Shown piece after piece: positions 11,190 to 19,268 of a stretch of DNA of 64,000 nucleotides. Location of the stretch: assembly GCA_954871525.1 (NCBI GenBank), contig OX940865.1, positions 1,674,001 to 1,738,000 on the forward strand, read 5' to 3'. The position numbers and the translations under genes were made by a program. The notes beneath the pieces were generated by a model. That model saw nothing but the letters and a program-made list of their open reading frames with translations. It searched no databases and was not told the DNA's origin. How positions within the stretch are numbered: the first letter of the stretch is position 1; each line of letters begins with the position of its first letter. Source of the DNA: Parietaria judaica (Eukaryota; Streptophyta; Magnoliopsida; Rosales; Urticaceae).

Positions 11190-12005
11190 TCGCCGCGGCA
11201 CAATGTTACCAATGCCGTGGCAAGAGATATTGAACCATGATAAATAACCGTAGTCGAACTCACGCCCCGGCATATCAAAATCTATGCCTCGGCATTTTTA
11301 CAATAGCCGCGGCGGAATAGTAGTAACGCCGCGGCGCTTAGTGACTTACAGAGTCCATACTCTCTGTATAATTTGAAACAACATATAGGCCTCGGCATGG
11401 TATCAGCAAGCCGTGGCTTCGTTGGCCATGCCAAGGCATGGGTAACAGAATGCCGCAGCTTACATCGTCTGTTTACCAAAGTACCCTCACAATATGCAAC
11501 TCGCCGAGGCCTTTCATGGAAGTGCCGCGGCGAGTTGCATAATCAAGAGGGCAAATTTGTAAATTAAAATGAAGCCACAGCGTGTTCATTCAAATGCCGC
11601 GGCATGATAAGTAAATTTACAATGTAATTATTAGTTATCATATTAATTGTAACACAATTTTAGTAAATTAAATTATCTCATTAATAAACTATGAAAATGT
11701 TGATAATTTTATTATAAAAAAAAAAACAAAATAATGCACTTAATAATCATAACTAAATAATCGTTCAAACAAAAAACACAACATTGTAATATTAATTATA
11801 TAATTTTTCAAACCAAAAATATAAAAATAAATATAATTACAGTTTAATTTTATGGGTTTAAAGTCTAGGGTAAAATTGTAAAAATTAATTAACCACGCCG
11901 CGGCTTATTTTGTAGAAGCCACGGCTTTATCTCAAACGTCGGATATATCCGTTGCAGAAACTGAACACGCCGCGGCATATGTAAGCCCTGCCGCGGCTTT
12001 CCTTC
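11190..12005. repeat. Dyad array E upstream of zinc-finger gene 4
   Basis: Copy of arrays C and D with the same two quartets around the CTCTGTATAATTTG linker (near 11362) and a distal group at about 11897-12000. Confidence 0.9.
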
Positions 12006-12009
12006 GCTG

Positions 12010-12204
12010 ACACAAAAACGGCTAGTTTTTTTTCCCCCGAATTATTACCCCACCACGGTAATAAACGGCTATATTTGTCAAAACAATGTTAAAAACGTTT
12101 AAATTCACACAAATCTTCTATTTAAACCTATACTTGCTCACATTTTATTCTATTGTTCACCAAATTTATCCTTAGATTCAAAAATATCATCACTTTTCTT
12201 AGTT
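12010..12204 (+). promoter_or_regulatory. Promoter of zinc-finger gene 4
   Basis: AACGG motifs (about 12016 and 12065) and CTATTTAAAC at about 12118, about 85 bp before the ATG. Confidence 0.55.
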
Positions 12205-12651
12205 ATGGATGATCCGTCTCGTTTCGGTTTGTCATCGGAATATCACCAATTCTTTGTCGTGTTTTCCTCTTCCTCTTCCTCCGATGATGATAGTTTTTCC
12301 ATGGAAACAAGTTCCAATAATACTAATGTCATCTCCTCCGACGACACCGAGGAGTTTGAAATGCCTCCGAATCCAACTCTAAATCGGACCTCTCATGCCG
12401 GTGAGCCACGACCGACGAGGGGGCGTGGGCGTGGGCGTGGGCGTGGACGTGGTAGGCCACCGTCTTTACTATGGGAAACAGATTTTCAAATGAGGCTCAA
12501 ATGGAACAATGAGACTCAAACTCAAGATAGGTACGCAAAATGCAAATGGTGCCGACAAGAGATTCTCGCTATCATTGAACGAGGCACAACTCATTTACGT
12601 CGACATGCCAATCGTTGTCGTAGAGATTTAGGTATTGATGACGAATTATGA
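12205..12651 (+). CDS. Stand-alone BED-type zinc-finger protein, copy 4
   Basis: 148 residues, nearly identical to copy 3. The RG tract is the longest of the set and reads RGRGRGRGRGRPPS, ending in the RGRP core of an AT-hook; copies 2 and 3 carry a Cys in place of the last Arg. The finger is complete: C-x2-C (KCKWC), then THLRRHANRC. The frame ends one codon later than its sisters (GIDDEL). It lies in unit 3 of the tandem repeat, between arrays E and F. A DNA-binding role is a family inference; it may act on the element itself, or be a captured host gene spread by the transposon. Confidence 0.8.
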   Translation: MDDPSRFGLSSEYHQFFVVFSSSSSSDDDSFSMETSSNNTNVISSDDTEEFEMPPNPTLNRTSHAGEPRPTRGRGRGRGRGRGRPPSLLWETDFQMRLKWNNETQTQDRYAKCKWCRQEILAIIERGTTHLRRHANRCRRDLGIDDEL

Positions 12652-12984
12652 TTTTAATTGTTGTAGTTTTATTAATATAATATTGAATTGTTGTGAGTTA
12701 TTTTGTTAATTGAAAAAGTATTAAATGTAATGTTGAATTGTTGTGAGTGATTTTTTTGTGTTAAAACTATTAAATGTAATATTTAATTGTTGTAAGTGAT
12801 TTTGTTATTTTAAAATTATTAAATGTAATATTTAATTGCTGTAAGTGATTTTGTTGTTTTAAAATTATTAAATTTATTGTTTAATTGTTGTAAGCGATTA
12901 TGTTATTTTAATATTAAATTTAATGTTGAATTGTTCGAAGTGATTTTGTTGTTTTAAAATTAATAAACGTAATGAAGTATGATA

Positions 12985-13855
12985 CTCGCCGCGGCACAAT
13001 GTTACCAATGCCGTGGCAAGAGATATTGAACCATGATAAATAACCGTAGTCGAACTCACGCCCCGGCATATCAAAATCTATGCCTCGGCATTTTTACAAT
13101 AGCCGCGGCGGAATGGTAGCAACGCCGCGGCGTTTAGTGACTTACAGAATCCATGCTCTCTGTATAATTTGAAACAACATATAGGCCTCGGCATGGTATC
13201 AGCAAGCCGTGGCTTCGTTGGCCATGCCGTGGCGTTACAATCTTAATGCCGTGGTGTATTGTTGCTATTTACTATTTTAACCTCTGGCTTATGAACACAG
13301 CCGCGGCTTTAAAAGGTCACGCCAAGGCGTGCGGAAATAATGCCGTGGCTAGCGTTGGTCACACCTCGGCCTAATTCGACTAAAGTTAAGCATGCTCTCT
13401 GTATAATTTTTGGTTATTTTACGCCGCGGTAGGTTATACATAAGCCGAGGCTTTGTGTGACATTGCCGAGGCGTTTTAATCATGATGCCGTGGTATGTTG
13501 TTGCTATTTACTATTTTAACCTCTGGCTTATGAATACAGCCACGGCTTCAATAGGTCACGCCAAGGCGTGTGGAAATCATGCCGTGGCTAGCGTTGGTCA
13601 CACCTCGGCCTAATTCGACTAAAGTTAAGCATGCTCTCTGTATAATTTTTGGTTAATTTACTCCGCGGTAGGTTATGAATAAGCCGAGGCTTCATGTGAC
13701 AATGCCGAGGCGTTTCAATCATGATGCCGTGGTATGTTGTTGCTATTTACTATTTTAACCTCTGGCTTATGAATACAGCCACGGCTTCAATAGGTCACGC
13801 CAAGGCGTGTGGAAATCATGCCGAGGCTAGAATTGGTCACACCTTGGCATGACGA
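12985..13855. repeat. Dyad array F downstream of the zinc-finger cluster
   Basis: It starts as the partial fourth 1.8-kb unit, then changes to a 239-bp repeat. Quartets keep the step: for example 13423, 13444, 13465, 13487 (21, 21, 22), after GCATGCTCTCTGTATAATTT near 13390. From 13856 to 14135 the DNA is AT-rich and shows no feature. Confidence 0.9.
13261..13855 (+). repeat. 239-bp tandem repeat, about 2.5 units
   Basis: GTTGCTATTTACTATTTTAA begins at 13261, 13500 and 13739, a period of 239 bp. Each unit has one CTCTGTATAATTTTTGG linker and a dyad quartet, so a whole regulatory module has been duplicated. Confidence 0.93.
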
Positions 13856-14135
13856 ATTATACAAATAATTAATTAATAGTTATACAATTAAATTATGAAT
13901 TATTTAATTTTTCGATTGTTTAACAATCTAAATTAGATCTTATAAAATCATTTTAAATTTTTTATAAACAATTATTTTATATTTCAACAAAACGAAGTAT
14001 AATAACATTTGAAAATTTATACTTTTTTTCAAACAAAACTAAATATTAACTAATTGTTCAAAGGAAACATAAAATATTAACTAATTGTTTAAACAAAACA
14101 AACATAATAGCTAATTGTTCAAACATAAGAAATAA

Positions 14136-15750
14136 CTAATTATTGTCCACGAGGTTGTTGTCATCATTGTTCTCGACTTCTTGGTTATTGTTTTCTTCGA
14201 GGCCGTCGTTGTTGATTTCTTCCGGGTTATTTGGGTTCTCTGGGTTCTCGGGGTTCGCCTCATTGTCGTTCCCGCCTGCTGCATTCTCGCCTCCTTCATT
14301 CTCGTTAGCGTTCCCGCCTGCTGCATTCTCGCCTCCTTCATTCTCGTTACCGTTCCCGCCTCCTTCTTCGTTCTCAACCTCGCCGTTCCCGCCTCCAACG
14401 TTCCCGCCTGCTTCAACGAATGCCGGCTGATACTGATTTGGATATCCTGCTGGCCATGGCATTGGTGGAATTTGATTTGGCGCCTCAAATCCTGGGTAGA
14501 TACCGGGCCAAAACGAGCTACAATAGGTATTGAACTCAAGAATGCTCCGAATACCGTGAGCCACGAAGGCTCTCATTGGCGTATCATCGTAGTTGAGCTC
14601 CGGCATCGGTGGGGCGGCAACAGGCTGTGCTGGTATATCGGCGGCCTAAACCATGAATTTCAAGCAAAGTTAGATTATTATTAAAACAATAATAAACAAT
14701 TAAGCATTATAAGCTGTACATTTACCTCGTTTGCAGGTTGTTCAGGTATCTCGTTCGCAGGGGCCTCAACAAAGGGTTCCTTTAAACTCCGGATCCAAGC
14801 CTGGTCCATCTTCTTTCCATACGGCACCGTCAGGTCGAGCTCAGAATCCTCGATCTAAAAAATGAAATAAAGCAAGATTAGATCAATATTGAAAAAATTG
14901 AATTTCACAATTGAAGACAAATAAAGATATATATACTTACCCCAGCTTTCTTGCATAGATCTGTGATAAGGAACGGGAAGCCCAGTGCATTCTTCCAGGC
15001 GTCGTACGCCATGTGGGTCATGTAGAAGAAGATGAATCGACCAATGTCGATATTCAACCCCCTAACCGCCGCGTAGATCAACTTGAGAAAGTTGAACTGC
15101 AGCTCCGTGAAGTGCAGATGCGGGAATAGGTTGGCCCCGAAGAAGTACATCCAAACCTTGGCTCGCCGATTCAACTGATTTTTATTTAGTCGCATCTCTC
15201 CTGCCCTATTGTGCCATTGTGCTCCGGGAATAGCAATGGTCGCTGCCATGTTGTCGTAAAACTCTTGATTCAATTCTTGATCGCCCAATTGGTTGTGCTC
15301 GTTTTCCTCGTCGGTTAAATTTGGGGTTCCGTAGTATTCATTGATTACTTGAGCATTGATTTCAAATCGGATATGCCGAACAGTCACAAATCCATCGACT
15401 GACTCGTCGGGAAGAGCGGCATAGAACTCGTGGACCAATGTCCTCCTCGCCTTAGACCTAGGTTGGAGCATGAAATTTTTCCAACCGCGTTGTTCGATAC
15501 TCTCATTGAGAGCGTCGCCAAGGTCACCCATGTCCGTAATGGGTATTTTCGCAAATCCACGCTCCGGGCATAATTGTCGCTTGCAAAGAACTTGAAATCG
15601 TTTCCTTGCCGCTTCCGTTTTGAAACTGGGCGGTACTTGAATTGAAGGTGCTAGTGGTACTTGTTCCTCCTCGTTGACTGGCGGGACTCGGCTCGATGAT
15701 CAATTTCTAACCAAAAGATATCCCCTTGCGCGTTTTGACTTTGGTGCCAT
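14136..15750 (-). pseudogene. 'Putative plant transposon protein' gene, three exons, one in-frame stop
   Basis: Exons 15750-14941, 14854-14726 and 14645-14136 join in one frame with GT..AG introns, about 482 residues. The start is MAPKSKRARG; codon 17 is TGA (about 15702-15700), after which the frame is open to the end. The core matches the plant family often labelled putative plant transposon protein: KRFQVLCKRQLCPERGF, the RGWKNFM block, LVHEFYAALPDE, VTVRHIRFEINAQVINEYYG, RAKVWMYFFGANLFPHLHF and the YAAVRGLNIDIGRFIFFYM segment. The C-terminus is low-complexity Gly/Asn/Glu. Function of the family is unknown. It is the first minus-strand gene from the element's right end. A start at the ATG in 15531 would give a shortened product that avoids the stop. 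Confidence 0.72.
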
Positions 15751-15989
15751 TGAAATCTATAAAAAAGAAATGTTAATGCCATAACATATTAATTCAAGCC
15801 AAAAAACTAATTAACCAAAGATATTAGATAATCCTATAAACTAACTAACTTAACTAATTAAACTCATTAATCCAAACCAAATTAAATAAACTAATTGACC
15901 TAAGGATACATCACAAATATAACTAATCATATAACCAATCAAACAAAACCAAACATAATCAAAGTACAAAATTTAATCATATAACGTAA

Positions 15990-16745
15990 TTCGATTACGC
16001 AATTTCAATACCTAATTAAGTTAACACCCAATTTCAAAACTCAAATTCAAAATTAAATTTCAATACCCAAACCTAATTTAAAAACCTAAATTCAAAACCC
16101 AATTAATTTCAAAACCTAATTTCAATACCCAATTAACTTCAAAACCTAATTTCAAAACCTAATTACAAAACCTAATTACAAAAACCTAATTTCAATACAC
16201 AAACCTAATTCAAAAACCTAAATTCAAAACCCAATTAATTTCAAAACCTAATTTCAATACCCAATTAACTTCAAAACCTAATTTCCAAACCTAATTACAA
16301 AACCTAATTACAAAACCTAATTTCAATACCCAAAAAAAAAATTCAATACCTAAACCAATTTAATCAATTCATAAAATCAAATTTCACTTAAAAATTGATA
16401 CAAGAACTTGATATCAATGACTTAATCAATACTCAAATCCTATTTCGAATTGTTGAATTGTTGAATTGTTGTGATTTCAAAACCTAATTACAAAACCTAA
16501 TTACAAAACCTAATTTCAATACACAAACCTAATTCAAAAACCTAAATTCAAAACCCAATTAATTTCAAAAGCTAATTTCAACACCCAATTAACTTCAAAA
16601 CCTAATTTCAAAACCTCATTACAAAACCTAATTACAAAACCTAATTTCAATACCCAAAAAAAAATTTCAATACCTAAACCAATTTAATCAATTCATAAAA
16701 TCAAATTTCACTTAAAAATTGATACAAGAACTTGATATCAATGAT
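15990..16745. repeat. AACCTAATTTCAA low-complexity repeats
   Basis: Stretches of TTCAAAACCTAATT and TTACAAAACCTAATT recur. A block of about 290 bp (near 16140-16440) is repeated at about 16475-16745. It sits where an intron or leader of the gene at 15750 would be. The 15760-15990 part is AT-rich with no feature. Confidence 0.75.
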
Positions 16746-16829
16746 TTAATACAACAATACTCAAATCCTATTTCGAATTAACAACAACTAAAAAACGAAA
16801 AAAAAAATTGAAAAACAAAGCTTGAAATC

Positions 16830-17010
16830 GAACACTTACTCGTGGAGGTCGACGGCGTTGGGCTTGGACGGCAACGGCGGATGACGGCGGATGACGGCGT
16901 CAATCGTGTCGCGGTGAGAAGACGGCGGCGCAAGGCGAGTGCGAGAGAGAGAGCGAGAGGGGTTAGGGTTTGTGACGGCACGAAGTGAAAATGAACTCCT
17001 CGCGGGTAAG
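16830..17010 (-). promoter_or_regulatory. Probable leader exon and splice donor of the gene at 15750
   Basis: On the minus strand there is a CTCTCGCTCTCTCTCTCGC tract, then CGCCGTC-rich sequence, then ACGAGTAAGTG near 16838, a good splice donor. It resembles the leader at 1160-1400. The repeat-filled 15760-16835 would then be a leader intron. Confidence 0.4.
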
Positions 17011-17028
17011 ACTGTAAAAACAAGTCAC

Positions 17029-17870
17029 GCCGCGGTGTGTTAAAAAACGTGCCGCGGCGATATAATTAAAAATCGTATTATGTAGTGTGCCACGGCGTAT
17101 TTGAAAAGACGCCGCGGCGGGAATTGGTGAAACAGGGCGAGGGCGAGAGGCACGGCGAAAGGGAAGGAGTCGCGGAGAGTCAGGCACGGCGCAAATGAGA
17201 AAATGGCTAAATACGATACACGCCTCGGCTTTTTGTTTGTAACGCCACGGCGTATTTTTACAAACGAAGTGCTGTGGCGTTATTCAAGAAACGCCGCGGC
17301 ATACAAGGGATTTATTGCGGCATTATGAACAACGGTTTCATTCTGTCGTTGTGTACCATCCATGCCAGGGCGTGTATGAGATCATGCCACGGCTTATTTC
17401 TTGAAAGTCATGTGCCGTGGCGTTTTCAAATGCACGCCGTGGCGTAATGTCCATGGTATGAACAACGGTTTTTAAGGTTTCATCGTGTACCAATAATGCC
17501 GCGGCGTGTAATACATAATGCCGCGGCTTATACCGCGTGGTATGAACAACGGTTAATAGAGTGTCGTTGTGTACCAACAATGCCGCGGCATTATATATAC
17601 GCCGCGGCTTATAAACATCTCAATGACACATTTTCAACAATGGAAAATATATCCGTGGTAAATTTGAAAATGTGCCGCGGCGTGTTTATGCGTGTCGCGG
17701 CGTGACCTGAATTTCAACCATGAAAAAAAAATGAAAAATATATCCGTGGTGAATTTGAATGTGTGCTGCGGCGTGTTTATGCGTGTCGCGGCGTGACCCG
17801 ATTTTCAACCATGGAAAAAAATTTCCGTGGTAGAAACTTGGATTTCGACCATGGATAAAAAAATCCATGG
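17029..17870. repeat. Dyad array G, right subterminal region
   Basis: Sites start at 17029, 17051, 17089, 17111, 17222, 17244, 17271, 17293 and continue to the end. Toward the terminus the centre shifts from CCGCGG through CCGTGG to CCATGG, with repeats of AATTTCAACCATGG between about 17700 and 17880. This is the expected place for transposase-accessory binding sites in a CACTA element. Confidence 0.85.
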
Positions 17871-17880
17871 TTGAAACTCC

Positions 17881-17908
17881 ATGGTAGGATCAACAATTTG
17901 TACTAGTG
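17881..17908 (-). repeat. Right terminal inverted-repeat end of the CACTA element
   Basis: The last bases read, on the minus strand, CACTAGTACAAATTGTTGAT. The 3-bp target duplication would be ACA at 17909-17911 if this end is intact; the partner end is not in the window. Confidence 0.85.
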
Positions 17909-18154
17909 ACATAGTTATGGGTATACATAATTATCGTACCAAACTTACTATGGTATTCTGCATAGATATGTATATATAGTTAAGGCTCGGTATATTGATA
18001 TTGGTTTACAAGGATAACTAAAATAAACTTATAGAATGTTAATTATAAATTATTTTGGAAATGGGTTATAGTATTGTGAATATGTAGCTTCATGAGTTTA
18101 ATTGGTTTATCCTAACACTATATTATTATATTATTACTGATTGATCTAAGAATA

Positions 18155-19133
18155 TATATAAAGTCCCAGACAGTGATATTTAATGTTTTGAATGATTAGG
18201 AAGTTTATTTTCGAAGGAAGCGTAAACCTTGTTTTGTAGTGATTCGGTTGAAGTAAGGTACGTAAAAGTACTCACTGCAACACAACAATAATAATGTGGT
18301 TTGTTTGATTGTGTGTGGTGTGAAATTCATGGCTGTATGGTTTGGTAGTTTAATTCTATCGTAGTATGAATTATGTTCGATACGCGTTGTGAGCATATCG
18401 GAAAAGCATGAGCATTTAGTCATTCATATAAGCTGTAGTGATACTATATATATGTATGTCACTTTTAGTAAATTGTGTCGTACCAACCATTGTATATTAA
18501 GTCGCGTAGTCACTGATTACAGTGTGTATGAAGCCTCCGACTGTATTTAGTCGAGTAGTCTGAAATGACACGTCGTCAGATGTTTTCCGCGGGCTGACTT
18601 GGTTAGGGTCGCGCCTCTGGTCCCCTGTAGGTATTATATGTTTATAACAAGTTATAAATTATAACCGGACATTGCATTATGCATTTAGAAGTGATCGTTC
18701 CTTGATATATTTTTGTGAGTAATATAAACCTTTTGCGTATTGAGCGTTAGCTCACTCGTATAGTTGTGTTGTAGATCCAGGGAAGAAACAGATGAATGGC
18801 TAAATGCGGATGATACGGGTCAGTGATGCGATGAAGATGGTGCATATGGTGGAATACGGGTCTTGGAATAGGAGGGTTGTAAACTTTTTGTTGTGTTATA
18901 TTTTAAAAACAATAGCTAGGAGCTCCGTTAGGTTTTTCTTTTATAACGTTCTTTTTTTTTTGTAAAATCTGTTTTGGGTACTATTGTATATAAGTTTCAA
19001 AACAATTATGAAGTCCTTTTTTTCTTTGCGCGCTAAAGTCAAGTACTCGTATTTTTATTAAATATTTTAGAAGTCGGGATTTGGATTGGATAAAATTAAA
19101 GTCGTAATAGTCCCTTGGAAGGGGGCTGTTACA
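18155..19133 (+). repeat. LTR of gypsy element 1 (5' copy)
   Basis: The stretch from ATAAAGTCCCAGACAGTGAT matches 21132-22060 closely and ends GGGGGCTGTTACA, complementary to the TGTAACACC start seen in the related LTR at 30148. The true 5' edge is not visible; 17909-18154 may be LTR or flanking DNA and shows no other feature. Confidence 0.75.
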
Positions 19134-19136
19134 GAG

Positions 19137-19150
19137 TGGTATCAGAGCCA
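19137..19150 (+). other. Primer-binding site, tRNA-iMet type
   Basis: TGGTATCAGAGCCA lies three bases after the LTR end, the standard plant initiator-Met primer site. Confidence 0.9.
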
Positions 19151-19268
19151 TTCACCTATCGTCACCATATACGTGTATAAGCTGATTCAAAAGTATCCGC
19201 AAGTAAGTTATTTCGTTAATTTATTTTCTTTATTATTAGTACTCATGGTAAGGTTTTGTTTGCAGATT

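Larger units (their letters stand above)
7631..13227 (+). repeat. 1.8-kb tandem repeat, about 3.1 units, each with a zinc-finger gene
   Basis: The same junction sequence (CAATGCCGTGGCAAG) starts at 7631, 9412, 11210 and 13006, giving periods of 1781, 1798 and 1796 bp. Each unit holds a dyad array, the AACGG promoter, a BED zinc-finger gene and a 49-bp 3' minisatellite. Units 2 and 3 are nearly identical; unit 1 is slightly more diverged. The fourth unit is cut short at about 13228, where another repeat begins. This is local amplification inside the transposon. Confidence 0.93.
1..17908 (-). mobile_element. Large CACTA (En/Spm) DNA transposon, left end outside window
   Basis: The right terminus reads, on the minus strand, CACTAGTACAAATTGTTGAT, the CACTA signature, and ends at 17908. 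Inside are a TNPD-type transposase and a Transposase_24 gene, both on the minus strand, a third minus-strand transposon gene and four plus-strand BED zinc-finger genes. Arrays of a GCC-NN-GGC dyad fill the intergenic spaces. Known CACTA elements keep such repeats in the few hundred bases next to each end; here they recur internally in front of each gene. The left terminus and the 3-bp target duplication cannot be checked because the element runs off the window. The single-element reading is an inference from shared motifs and strand order; nesting of two related CACTA copies is possible. Confidence 0.8.

Noticed and set aside
7703..11479. Conserved 64-65 residue frames on both strands within the dyad arrays (7703-7900, 9484-9681, 9575-9769, 11282-11479, 11373-11567)
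   Set aside because: They are made by the repeated GC-rich dyads and are alike only because the 1.8-kb unit is duplicated; there is no promoter or domain and they overlap the phased sites.
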